This document shows positions 34,979 to 42,653 of a stretch of 55,271 nucleotides of DNA, one piece after another. How positions within the stretch are numbered: the first letter of the stretch is position 1; every line of letters starts with the position of its first letter. Position numbers and translations under genes: made by a program. The notes under the pieces were generated by a model. It had not been told where the DNA came from. It searched no databases and saw only the letters and a program-made list of their open reading frames with translations. Source of the DNA: JABHIE01 sp964584805 (lineage in GTDB: Bacteria; Planctomycetota; UBA1135); contig CAZPAY010000018.1 in the NCBI GenBank assembly GCA_964584805.1, positions 1-55,271 of the forward strand. Direction: 5' to 3'.

Positions 34979-35625
34979 TAGTTACAGACTCCGTTATGGC
35001 TGGAGTAATCTGCCAAGTAATCTCGATAATCCTGTCGAGCTACGATGTCAGATGGGTTTGCGTGAACGGCTGATTTTGCAAATTGAACCGCACCAACAAG
35101 ATTGCCAACACGATGTTGGCCGGCCGCTCGATTGCGGTACCAGCGAGACTTGTCGGAAGGCGTGACCAAAAACTCGCTTGCTCGCAGAAGTGTTGTTTCA
35201 GCCAATCGATAATGACCCGCACGAATTTCATTTGCGGCGACGGTAAAAGCCGTCTGTAAACAAGTTGGCCGAAAGGATTGCGCTAAACGCGCAAGTGAAA
35301 TGGCCGGCATCTCAATCAGGCGCTCAGGGTCTTCGATGACGACAGACTCAAGACGCGAGCTCGCTGTATGAACAGCCAGGCGCACTAATTCGCGAGACTC
35401 GCCAAGGACGTCAACTAACTTTTCAGTGTGCAACTCTGCATCTACAGGAATGAGTGATTCATCGGGAACATAATGAAAACTATCCTCCCGCTCAAGCCCA
35501 CTCAAAACCGAAGACTGCAACAACAGAAAACCCAGGTCATGCGCAATCTCTTGCACATAACAGCCGCCAACAAGCCGCGATAATGGCGGGCGCGGATCGG
35601 GGCGAATCAGAATATCAACGCTCAT
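34978..35625 (-). CDS. TPR-like hypothetical protein in the sigma-factor operon
   Basis: A 215-residue soluble protein. The C-terminal half holds one or two tetratricopeptide-like helical hairpins (N-E-I-R-A-G-H-Y-R-L-A-E-T-T-L-L-R-A; R-N-R-A-A-G-Q-H-R-V-G-N-L-V-G-A-V-Q-F-A). The N-terminal half is unfamiliar and has a short hydrophobic L-G-F-L-L-L-Q-S-S-V-L. No signal peptide, so it is probably cytoplasmic. It starts inside the stop of the sigma-like gene (ATGA), so the two products are made together; binding to the sigma factor is possible but unproven. Confidence 0.65.
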   Translation of the reverse strand: MSVDILIRPDPRPPLSRLVGGCYVQEIAHDLGFLLLQSSVLSGLEREDSFHYVPDESLIPVDAELHTEKLVDVLGESRELVRLAVHTASSRLESVVIEDPERLIEMPAISLARLAQSFRPTCLQTAFTVAANEIRAGHYRLAETTLLRASEFLVTPSDKSRWYRNRAAGQHRVGNLVGAVQFAKSAVHANPSDIVARQDYRDYLADYSSHNGVCN

Positions 35626-36281
35626 TTATGCAACTCACTTTGGGCAACATGCGCGTGATTCGCTGGCATATTCAAATGTGGATCACTCGTGTCTGGTAGG
35701 CGCCAGTCACGCGGCATCGGCACATGAGAAACTTTTTTTTCAAGCTTGGACCACAAATCAAGAATGCAATTGCCAATCTCTTCGGTTGGTGCGCCGACAT
35801 AACGCGCAACTTCGGGAAGCGAATATCGCTCAATCATATACAAATACAACAACCCACGATCCACAGGCGGCAATGCATTAAAGTGAAACTGCAACTCAGG
35901 GTGTGGCTCGTTTGCCGCACTCACACTTACACCCAGCGCATCAGTCGGGTCAGCCAAGCCTTCTAAAATATACGATTCGACCCACATTAAAAAAGCTGTG
36001 TGCGACGGGGAAATCCGCTCGCGGCGCACGGCCTTGGCGAACAAACGCGCAATCAACATTTCGTGCGGCAAAACCAAAAAATGCCGCAACATGGTTGTAC
36101 GAATCCCACGAGCCAACCAGGGCTCAATCGCTTCAAAAACGCGGCCAAGTCGTTTTACGCGCTGAGCCGGAATAGCATTGCGCCAAGAGCGATAGGTATT
36201 GCGCGTTTCAGCCCATTCGTCAATAAGTCGCTGATGGCGGCGCTCGGCTTTTGTAGGAATAAAAGAGGTTAACTTTTTCAT
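35622..36281 (-). CDS. ECF-like RNA polymerase sigma factor
   Basis: A 219-residue protein from the ATG at 36281, preceded by AAGGAGAG on the minus strand. The C-terminal region L-P-P-V-D-R-G-L-L-Y-L-Y-M-I-E-R-Y-S-L-P-E-V-A-R-Y-V-G-A is a typical sigma region 4 helix-turn-helix. The first half is helical with many Arg but the region 2 match is weak, so it is a diverged sigma or sigma-like regulator. The longer frame to 36395 runs into the queG promoter. It heads an operon whose other products are a TPR-like protein, a small exported peptide and a large anchored protein, which it may control together with other genes. Confidence 0.7.
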   Translation of the reverse strand: MKKLTSFIPTKAERRHQRLIDEWAETRNTYRSWRNAIPAQRVKRLGRVFEAIEPWLARGIRTTMLRHFLVLPHEMLIARLFAKAVRRERISPSHTAFLMWVESYILEGLADPTDALGVSVSAANEPHPELQFHFNALPPVDRGLLYLYMIERYSLPEVARYVGAPTEEIGNCILDLWSKLEKKVSHVPMPRDWRLPDTSDPHLNMPANHAHVAQSELHK

Positions 36282-36377
36282 GGGGGAAGTTCTCTCCTTC
36301 GTTAAGACTGCAACTCGTACAATAAATTTCAGTTTCTTCGGAATTGACATTCCAACTTCGAAACAACAACCCAAGCC

Positions 36378-37451
36378 TTGCCTCGTCCCGACCACGAACT
36401 AATTTCAGAACTCGCCCAAGAAGTTGGGCTTGAGTTGCGTGGGCTCTTGTCGGCCGTCCAAACTGACCTTGAGACACAACAGCGACTTGATCAATGGCTG
36501 CTCCAGGGCAAAGCCGGCGAAATGACCTATCTCGAAAAAGGCCAAGCGGTCATGGACGACATCCGTGAGTGGAAACCTTGGGTCAAAACTATCGCTCTTT
36601 TTTCCCTACCTTATTACCGGCCGCGCGCGGGCTTCAGGAATGGCGGCACGGTGGCGCGTTACGCTTTGGGTCGGGACTACCACAATCTCTTTGGAAAAAA
36701 ACTTGAGCGGCTTGGGAAACGGTTGCGAGCCGCAGGCCTAGTTGAGCAATTCCGCGCGGCGACCGATGCCGCTCCTTTGCTTGAGCGCGAGTGGGCCATC
36801 CGCGGGCAACTTGGCTTCCGTGGAAAGAACACTTTAGTAATCGACCCCAAACACGGGCCGTGGATTTTGCTTGGCGAATTACTACTCGACTCTGAATGGA
36901 CAGAATGGGCCGCAACAAAAAGCAATGCCGGCAAGCCACTCGCGACGAGTTGCGGCACTTGCACCGCCTGCCTTGATGCCTGCCCCACCGATGCTTTTGA
37001 CGCGCCGTATTCGCTCGACCCGCGCAAATGCATTTCGTATCTAACCATCGAGCAAAAAAGTGGCGTCCCTGAAAACTTGCGCGCGAAAATGGGCGAGCAT
37101 GTCTTCGGATGTGAGATTTGCCTTGAGGTTTGCCCCTTCGGAATGAAAGAGGACGACCACTCCGAGACTTGGGGCACGCACGGCGCGCTTGAGCAGTTTT
37201 CGCTCGCTGAGCTTTTTTCTCTCACCGAAGACAAATTCCGCACCGCTTTCTTAGGCAGCCCCCTTCGCCGACCTGGGCTTGAAGGCTTATTGCGAAACGC
37301 CTGCATCGCGCTTGGCAACAAAAATCGCGCCGGTGATTTGCAGGCGGACGAGCGGCAAGTCCTGAAAAATGCGGCCGAACATCATCCGAAAACGATGATT
37401 CAAGAGCACGCGCTGTGGGCTCTGACGGCAAATGTGACCGAGTCGCATTAG
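36378..37451 (+). CDS. queG: Epoxyqueuosine reductase
   Basis: A 357-residue enzyme for the last step of queuosine formation in tRNA: reduction of epoxyqueuosine, with cobalamin and two [4Fe-4S] clusters. Signatures are R-Y-A-L-G-R-D-Y-H (cobalamin region), A-T-D-A-A-P-L-L-E-R-E (catalytic Asp), G-F-R-G-K-N-T-L-V-I-D-P, then cluster motifs C-G-T-C-T-A-C-L-D-A-C-P and C-E-I-C-L-E-V-C-P. The start is TTG; no ATG is in a fitting place. Length is normal for the type without the extra HEAT tail of some members. Cytoplasmic. It diverges from the sigma-like gene. Confidence 0.95.
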   Translation: MPRPDHELISELAQEVGLELRGLLSAVQTDLETQQRLDQWLLQGKAGEMTYLEKGQAVMDDIREWKPWVKTIALFSLPYYRPRAGFRNGGTVARYALGRDYHNLFGKKLERLGKRLRAAGLVEQFRAATDAAPLLEREWAIRGQLGFRGKNTLVIDPKHGPWILLGELLLDSEWTEWAATKSNAGKPLATSCGTCTACLDACPTDAFDAPYSLDPRKCISYLTIEQKSGVPENLRAKMGEHVFGCEICLEVCPFGMKEDDHSETWGTHGALEQFSLAELFSLTEDKFRTAFLGSPLRRPGLEGLLRNACIALGNKNRAGDLQADERQVLKNAAEHHPKTMIQEHALWALTANVTESH

Positions 37452-37618
37452 GCCGGAAGTCTTGCAGAACCATAGGCTTATGTTAATTTTCGCCATTTTG
37501 CAACTTTGAAAAAAGCCCTGAAAAACATTGAGAAGTTCGATATTTATCAGCGGTCAACCCTAGGAAGTCGCTATTCTTCAATTGTTCCCCCTGACTTTCC
37601 TTTCCCCATCTCCTCTCC

Positions 37619-37828
37619 ATGTTGCACGACTTCCAAAACGAAAAAAAATACTGCCCGCACTGTGCGGAGTATGTTTGCTTCCTCCAAAGCTTAAGTGATA
37701 GCTACTGTGTTGACTGCGGGAGCAAAGTGCGGCTGTTCAGCAGCGATGACAAAAAGGCCTTCCTCCGCGCCGTCAAGAAAGACCGCGAAGATGCGCGTGG
37801 CCAAACGGGTCGCAAAAACGTCTCTTAA
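37619..37828 (+). CDS. Small zinc-ribbon protein
   Basis: A 69-residue protein with two CxxC knuckles, Y-C-P-H-C-A-E-Y-V and Y-C-V-D-C-G-S-K-V, spaced 15 residues apart, which should bind one zinc ion. The C-terminal tail is a charged helix (D-D-K-K-A-F-L-R-A-V-K-K-D-R-E-D). A close terminator follows at 37879-37905. It probably binds RNA, DNA or a protein; no specific family is named. The 167 bases before it hold no other recognised gene. Confidence 0.8.
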   Translation: MLHDFQNEKKYCPHCAEYVCFLQSLSDSYCVDCGSKVRLFSSDDKKAFLRAVKKDREDARGQTGRKNVS

Positions 37829-37878
37829 CGCAACGCGGCTCACCACCCCTCGCAAACGCTCCCCTCCATTTGCGTTTC

Positions 37879-37905
37879 AGCCCTGTCATTCGGCAGGGCT
37901 TTTTT
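37879..37905 (+). terminator. Rho-independent terminator
   Basis: AGCCCTG (37879-37885) and CAGGGCT (37894-37900) form a perfect 7-bp stem around TCATTCGG, followed by TTTTT. It ends the zinc-ribbon gene and lies just before thiE. Confidence 0.92.
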
Positions 37906-37924
37906 CATGCGTTATTCTGGGCGC

Positions 37925-38551
37925 ATGAAGCCGCCCCTCTACCGACTCATGGTCATTTTGACCCGCGAGCTTTGCGTGCTCGACCCCATCGAAACCGCCC
38001 AACAAGCTATCGCCGGCGGCGCGGACGCGATTCAGTTGCGCGAAAAAGAGATGTCTACCGCCGAGCGGTTGGCTTGGGGTCGCGAACTCATGCCTGTTTG
38101 TCAAAACGCGGGCGCCGCACTCATCGTAAATGATGATCTCGATTGCGCACTTGCGTTGGGCGCAAACGGCATGCATGTCGGGCAAGATGATTTACACCCT
38201 GAAGATGTACGCCGCGTGGCACTTGCCGCAGGCCGAGACGATTTCGTGATTGGGCTGTCAACCCACGACCTAGAACAAATTGACGAAGCCGCAGAATTCG
38301 GCGTCGACTACGCTGGCTTCGGCCCGGTTTTTGCCACACCCACAAAAGGCTACGACCAAGGGCTCGGCCCCGAGTATCTTGCCGCGGCACTTGCCATCGC
38401 TCGCATTCCTGCGATAGCCATCGGCGGCATTTCACCTGAAAACGCCTGGATGATTGCCAAACAAGCCGGAATGGCCCTTTCCTCGGCAATCTGTGCCGCG
38501 AGCGACCCCGGAGAAATCTGCCGCGCTTTACTGGAATCGCGCGTATCTTAG
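37925..38551 (+). CDS. thiE: Thiamine phosphate synthase
   Basis: A 208-residue TIM-barrel enzyme joining the pyrimidine and thiazole moieties to thiamine phosphate. Motifs: I-Q-L-R-E-K (phosphate/pyrimidine site), I-V-N-D-D, M-H-V-G-Q-D-D-L, G-L-S-T-H, Y-A-G-F-G-P-V-F-A-T-P-T-K, and I-A-I-G-G-I near the end. All are the expected ThiE signatures. The start at 37925 gives the normal length. No TPP riboswitch is seen in the leader. It is followed five bases later by the selenocysteine candidate gene. Confidence 0.95.
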   Translation: MKPPLYRLMVILTRELCVLDPIETAQQAIAGGADAIQLREKEMSTAERLAWGRELMPVCQNAGAALIVNDDLDCALALGANGMHVGQDDLHPEDVRRVALAAGRDDFVIGLSTHDLEQIDEAAEFGVDYAGFGPVFATPTKGYDQGLGPEYLAAALAIARIPAIAIGGISPENAWMIAKQAGMALSSAICAASDPGEICRALLESRVS

Positions 38552-38556
38552 GCATC

Positions 38557-39615
38557 ATGAACAGCCGCCTTTCACTCACCGCAGCACTGGCCACAGGCCT
38601 GCTGGCGACCAGCCTCACCGCCCAAGCCATCGAGCCGGGCGACACGCTCAACTACACCTTCCGCTCTGCACCGTTTCATGCGATGGGCGCAAATTCAATC
38701 GAAAGCCTACGCGGCAAACCAGTGTTCATCGAGTTTTGGGGCACACGCTGACCTTCCTGCATCGGGTCGTCCGTGCCGACGGCCATCAAAATGCAGAACG
38801 AATACGGAAGCGATGTCCAGGTCATCCTTGTTGAGGTTCAGGGCGCCTCCGACAAAAAGATGAAAGCCTTTGCGCTGAAGCATGGCTGGCTCAACAATGA
38901 TGTCATTTGGACGACCGAACGCGTGACGAGCACCGGCATGAACGGCATCCCTAATTATGTTTTGCTAGACGCAAATGGCATCGTTGTCTCAAAGGGTTAC
39001 TCCAATCGCGATCATCAAAAAATTGAAAAATCCATCGAGGAAATGCTCAAGTTAAAGGGCAAATCGCCAAAGGGTACACCTAAGCAAATTGCGTCGATTA
39101 ACAAAACTCTGGCAAAGGGCAATTTGGGGGCGGCCATGCTTGAAAGCATTCAGGCGATTGAAAATCCAAAAGGCAAAGACCTGCTAACCACTGCGGCCCT
39201 TGCCGAGGCCGCTATCGCAAATGCGAAAAATGCTGGGGACCAACTGGTCAAGCAAATGAATTGGTGCATGGAAAATGGTTATGCCATGCATGCGCTAGAG
39301 CTCGCCAAGCAACTTGAAAAGGCATTCAAGGGCGCGCCGAGAAAGGTCAAAGATAAGCCGGCTAATATTCAAACGCTCTACGATGACTTTATCGATTTGG
39401 CGCAGACGATGACCGCGCATGTGAATGTCTTCAAAGTAAATTCTTGGATGCTTGAGCTAAAGGCCGACAAAGACCTTTCTAAGATCGAGGCAAAGATCCT
39501 CGACGATGGCGCGGATGAAAAGCACATCAAAAAACTCGACAGGCTTGCTGAAAAATATCAAGGCCTCAATGTGGCAAAGCGCATTGCTGGTTTGCGCGAA
39601 TTAGCCCAAGGCTGA
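38557..39615 (+). CDS. Thioredoxin-like (TlpA-type) protein with probable selenocysteine in a UxxC motif
   Basis: One frame of 353 codons is interrupted only by TGA at 38749-38751. Codons 1-24 give a signal peptide (ending T-A-Q-A). Codons 52-64 read R-G-K-P-V-F-I-E-F-W-G-T-R, the strand before a thioredoxin active site; the TGA is codon 65, followed by P-S-C. Read as selenocysteine, the motif is U65-P-S-C68, where relatives have C-x-x-C. The frame then continues with V-I-L-V-E-V and the cis-Pro loop G-I-P-N-Y-V-L-L-D-A-N-G (Pro132), so the fold is complete. A SECIS-like hairpin sits at 38759-38776. Residues 165-352 form a helical domain of unknown role. It should be a periplasmic thiol/selenol redox protein. 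Alternatives are a nonsense mutation or a base error. Standard gene callers would split it at 38751 and 38773. Confidence 0.82.
38759..38776 (+). promoter_or_regulatory. SECIS-like hairpin directly after the UGA codon
   Basis: GCA (38759-38761) pairs with UGC (38774-38776); U38762 is bulged; CGG (38763-38765) pairs with CCG (38771-38773); the loop is GUCGU. The E. coli fdhF SECIS minihelix is built the same way: 3 bp, bulged U, 3 bp, loop with GU. It begins 7 bases after the UGA (11 in fdhF). The bulged U and loop GU are the known SelB contacts. Confidence 0.72.
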
Positions 39616-39657
39616 TTGCCGCGCAGGCCGCTCGGATCCTCACGAAGTTTCTGTGAC

Positions 39658-39677
39658 AACCCCGTGAAAACGGGGTT
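39658..39677 (+). other. 8-bp GAAA-loop hairpin before fba
   Basis: AACCCCGT and ACGGGGTT enclose a GAAA tetraloop, a very stable hairpin between the thioredoxin-like gene stop (39615) and the fba start (39691). No T run follows, so it is more likely a leader or processing element than an ordinary terminator. Confidence 0.6.
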
Positions 39678-39690
39678 AATCTATGCCTTC

Positions 39691-40731
39691 ATGGCACTCG
39701 TCTCTCTCCGTCAACTTTTGGATCACGCCGCTGAAAACAGCTATGGCGTGCCCGCGTTCAACATCAACAACATGGAACAAATGCTTTCGATTATGGAAGC
39801 AGCCAAGCGTTGTGATGCGCCCGTCATCATGCAGGCCAGCCGCGGTGCGCGGAAATACGCCAACGACATCGTGCTCACGCATTTGATTCGCGCGGCGGTT
39901 GAAATGTACCCCGAGATTCCTGTGTGCATGCACCAAGATCACGGCAACTCACTTGAGACCTGCTCGTCTGCGATCGCTGCTGAGTTTTCGTCCGTCATGA
40001 TGGACGGCTCGCTCATGGAAGATGGCAAGACTCCGGCCAGTTACGAGTACAACGTTGACATCACCAAGGCTGTGGTTGATGCGGCTCACGCCGTCGGTGT
40101 TTCCGTCGAGGGCGAGCTGGGTTGTCTCGGCTCACTCGAAACGGGTGAGGGCGACAAAGAAGACGGCCACGGTTTCGAAGGCAAACTTGATAAAGAAATG
40201 TTGCTGACTGACCCTGAGCAAGCACGCGATTTTGTTGCGAAGACAGGCGTTGATGCTTTGGCGATTGCGATTGGCACAAGCCACGGTGCGTACAAATTTA
40301 CGCGCAAGCCGACCGGTGATATTTTGGCGATGGACCGCCTGGCAGACATTCATGCTGCGATTCCCAATACGCACCTTGTCATGCACGGGTCGAGTTCCGT
40401 TCCGCAAGACTTGCAAGACATCATCAATGCACATGGTGGCGACATGAAGCAGACTTATGGCGTACCTGTTGAAGAGATTGTTATGGGCATTCAACATGGT
40501 GTGCGCAAGGTAAATATCGACACCGACAACCGCATGGCCATTACGGGTGCGATTCGCACGGTGTTCCAAAACGACCCGACGGCATTTGATCCGCGCGCTT
40601 ACCTAAACCCCGCGATGGCTGCAATGACTGAAGTTTGCATCAAGCGCTATGAGGCCTTTAATACCGCCGGCCATGCCAGCAAGATTAAGGTCGTGCCTTT
40701 GGATGAAATGGCTCGGGGTTATAAAGGCTAA
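39691..40731 (+). CDS. fba: Fructose-bisphosphate aldolase, class II
   Basis: A 346-residue zinc aldolase interconverting fructose 1,6-bisphosphate with dihydroxyacetone phosphate and glyceraldehyde 3-phosphate. Zinc and catalytic sites: H-Q-D-H-G (Asp and His), S-V-E-G-E-L-G (Glu), A-I-G-T-S-H-G-A-Y-K-F (His) and L-V-M-H-G-S-S-S-V-P (His). K-V-N-I-D-T-D-N-R binds phosphate. The R-G-A-R-K-Y-A segment and length fit the type common in autotrophs and proteobacteria (CbbA/FbaA-like). The ATG at 39691 is chosen because the family starts M-A-L-V-S-L-R-Q-L-L; the frame is open to 39616. Cytoplasmic, central carbon metabolism. Confidence 0.95.
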   Translation: MALVSLRQLLDHAAENSYGVPAFNINNMEQMLSIMEAAKRCDAPVIMQASRGARKYANDIVLTHLIRAAVEMYPEIPVCMHQDHGNSLETCSSAIAAEFSSVMMDGSLMEDGKTPASYEYNVDITKAVVDAAHAVGVSVEGELGCLGSLETGEGDKEDGHGFEGKLDKEMLLTDPEQARDFVAKTGVDALAIAIGTSHGAYKFTRKPTGDILAMDRLADIHAAIPNTHLVMHGSSSVPQDLQDIINAHGGDMKQTYGVPVEEIVMGIQHGVRKVNIDTDNRMAITGAIRTVFQNDPTAFDPRAYLNPAMAAMTEVCIKRYEAFNTAGHASKIKVVPLDEMARGYKG

Positions 40732-40811
40732 GGCTTTGAGCAATCGGAAGGGAGCGGGTTGTTATTTAGGCTGAATTTGACTTAAATTCGGTCTTTTGGT
40801 GCCCTGCCTGC

Positions 40812-41060
40812 ATGAAACCCCTCCGAATCACCGACAATTTGCTCTCCATTAGCGATTTCAAGCCCAGGGCCAGTGAGATTATGGGTAACTTGACACACCA
40901 GCCTCTGGTCATCACCCAAAACGGAAAAGCCGCAGGCGTGTTGATGTCGCCAAGCGCCTACGACAGCCTAATGGCGAGTGAGCAATCGTTCAACAAGCGA
41001 CGGCAGGCCTCCGATCTCTTGGTCAAAACGCGCGCAGCGCGACATGACTCGTATCGATGA
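40812..41060 (+). CDS. Phd/YefM family antitoxin (orphan)
   Basis: An 82-residue protein: I-S-D-F-K-P-R-A-S-E-I-M and Q-P-L-V-I-T-Q-N-G-K-A-A-G-V-L-M-S-P-S-A-Y-D-S-L are the DNA-binding and dimer motifs of Phd/YefM antitoxins of type II toxin-antitoxin systems. The C-terminal tail is basic. The expected toxin gene should follow, but only a 29-codon fragment with ParE-like residues overlaps its end, so the antitoxin seems to be left alone. It may still repress its own promoter or protect against a toxin coded elsewhere. Confidence 0.88.
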   Translation: MKPLRITDNLLSISDFKPRASEIMGNLTHQPLVITQNGKAAGVLMSPSAYDSLMASEQSFNKRRQASDLLVKTRAARHDSYR

Positions 41061-41133
41061 CCTTATCAGTAAAGACAACCCCGGCGCAGCCCAGCAATGG
41101 GCGAAATCAAATCACGACTCTGACCGTTTTTGA
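41044..41133 (+). pseudogene. Remnant of a ParE/RelE-type toxin gene
   Basis: Overlapping the antitoxin gene by 17 bases, a frame starting ATG at 41044 gives 29 residues ending in a TGA at 41131-41133. The stretch I-D-D-L-I-S-K-D-N-P-G-A-A-Q-Q-W resembles the I-x-x-Y-I-A-x-D-N-P-x-A-A-x-x-W segment near the start of ParE toxins. The other two thirds of the toxin are absent; the M20 peptidase gene ends only 18 bases further on. Confidence 0.6.
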
Positions 41134-41151
41134 GGGGCGGCGCCTGCTCCC

Positions 41152-42573
41152 CTAACGCCCCGCATGCGCATCCAAAACATCCGCGACGCATGCGGTGAGT
41201 TTTTGCGCCATCGCCAAGTCGATGAATTCATTTGGTCCGTGAGCATTCGATCCGGGGCCGAGCACGCCGGTGATTAAGAACTGCGCCTTGGGGAACATCG
41301 CGCTGAGCATGCCCATCAGCGGAATGGAGCCGCCTTCGCCCATGTAACCGGGCACATTCCCGAAATGGCTTTGGCATGAATCGGCGAGTGCCGTTTCCAG
41401 CCAAGGGGCGAGGGATGGCGCGTTCCAGCCGGTGGCTGACTTTTCGGGGTTGAAAGAAACCTTTGAGCCGTAAGGCGGGTTGGCTTCGAGCGTTTCTTTC
41501 AATGCAGCCGTTGCGATTTTCCCATTAACCGTTGGCGCAAGGCGGACAGAAAGCTTGACCGTGGTAAATGGCCGCAACACATTGCCAGCATGTGCGACAT
41601 TCGGGATGCCATCCACCCCCGTCACGGAAACGGTCGGTCGCCAAGTGCGATTTAACACCAACTCTGTGCGGTCACTCGACATGGCTTTCGCGCCCTCTAA
41701 AAATGGGTAACACTCGAAAACATCGTCGCCCAAAATATCACCGACCACCTTGGCTTGCGCCGCGCGGTCAGCCGGAATTTCATCACCACATTCTGGCACT
41801 AACACGCGGCCGGTTTCTTCGTCTTCGATTCGCGTCAACAGTTGACGCAGAATCCGGAAACTCGAAGGCACAATCCCGGAACCATCGCCCGAATGGATGC
41901 CTTCCGTCAAAATATCGATCCGCAAATCACCCGCCGCCATGCCGCGTAAGGAAGTCGTCGACCACAAACGCTCATAATCGCCGGCACCTGAATCAAGGCA
42001 GATCACCAAAGACACATCACCCAGCCGCTCGCCTAAATGCTCAAGGTAAAACGGCAAATCGGGCGAGCCAGATTCTTCGCAACCTTCAATCACGATGGCG
42101 ATGCGCCCATGCTGACCGCCACATTTTTGCGCGGCTTCGATTGCGCACAAAGAACCAAAGGCCGCGTAACCGTCATCTGCCCCACCGCGACCATACAAAC
42201 GGCCGTCTTCGATGCGCGGCTCCCACGGGCCCGACTTTTCGCTCCAACCTTCCATCTCGGGCTGCTTGTCGTAATGACCGTACATCAAAACGGTGTCGGC
42301 GCCATCGGGCTCACAGCCAAACGCCGGCACTTCCATAAAAATGAGCGGAGTGCGCCCTTCAAGGCGGGCAACCTCCACCGACAAGCCAACAATCTCACGC
42401 GCCTTGCACCAGTCGACGATCAACTGCATCGCCGCCTCCATGTGCCCATTTGCCGCCCAATCGGCATCAAACATCGGCGACTTTGCCGGGATGGCGATGT
42501 AATCAGAAAGCGCCGGAGTGATGCTGTCACTCCAGACGCGCGTGGTGAAGTCAGCGATTGCGTGGGTGTCCAT
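41152..42573 (-). CDS. M20 family dipeptidase
   Basis: A 473-residue metallopeptidase of the cytosolic nonspecific dipeptidase type. Metal ligands lie in L-M-Y-G-H-Y-D-K-Q-P (His) and G-R-G-G-A-D-D-G (bridging Asp), the catalytic Glu pair in E-G-C-E-E-S-G-S, then C-L-D-S-G (Asp), and a late His near G-P-G-S-N-A-H-G-P-N-E. The insert G-I-H-S-G carries the lid-domain His. No signal peptide. It is divergent from the POT peptide transporter, with 80 bases between starts; the pair fits uptake and cytoplasmic hydrolysis of small peptides. Confidence 0.92.
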   Translation of the reverse strand: MDTHAIADFTTRVWSDSITPALSDYIAIPAKSPMFDADWAANGHMEAAMQLIVDWCKAREIVGLSVEVARLEGRTPLIFMEVPAFGCEPDGADTVLMYGHYDKQPEMEGWSEKSGPWEPRIEDGRLYGRGGADDGYAAFGSLCAIEAAQKCGGQHGRIAIVIEGCEESGSPDLPFYLEHLGERLGDVSLVICLDSGAGDYERLWSTTSLRGMAAGDLRIDILTEGIHSGDGSGIVPSSFRILRQLLTRIEDEETGRVLVPECGDEIPADRAAQAKVVGDILGDDVFECYPFLEGAKAMSSDRTELVLNRTWRPTVSVTGVDGIPNVAHAGNVLRPFTTVKLSVRLAPTVNGKIATAALKETLEANPPYGSKVSFNPEKSATGWNAPSLAPWLETALADSCQSHFGNVPGYMGEGGSIPLMGMLSAMFPKAQFLITGVLGPGSNAHGPNEFIDLAMAQKLTACVADVLDAHAGR

Positions 42574-42653
42574 GTCGAAAGAATAAGCCCGCGCAACTCA
42601 GGGCGAAAGGCGCGGCATCGACACGCTCGACGCCTATGCTAGGTTATCCGACC

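Noticed and set aside
37506..37694. Short plus-strand frame before the zinc-ribbon gene
   Set aside because: Low-complexity Lys/Ser/Thr product with no motif; it overlaps the zinc-ribbon gene in another frame and lies in the leader.
37829..37924. TPP riboswitch in front of thiE
   Set aside because: The gap is short and filled by the zinc-ribbon gene's terminator; no CTGAGA-type core is present.
38773..39615. Separate gene starting at GTG 38773 after the TGA
   Set aside because: It would lack the first strand and active site of the thioredoxin fold and the signal peptide, while the same frame upstream supplies exactly these parts.
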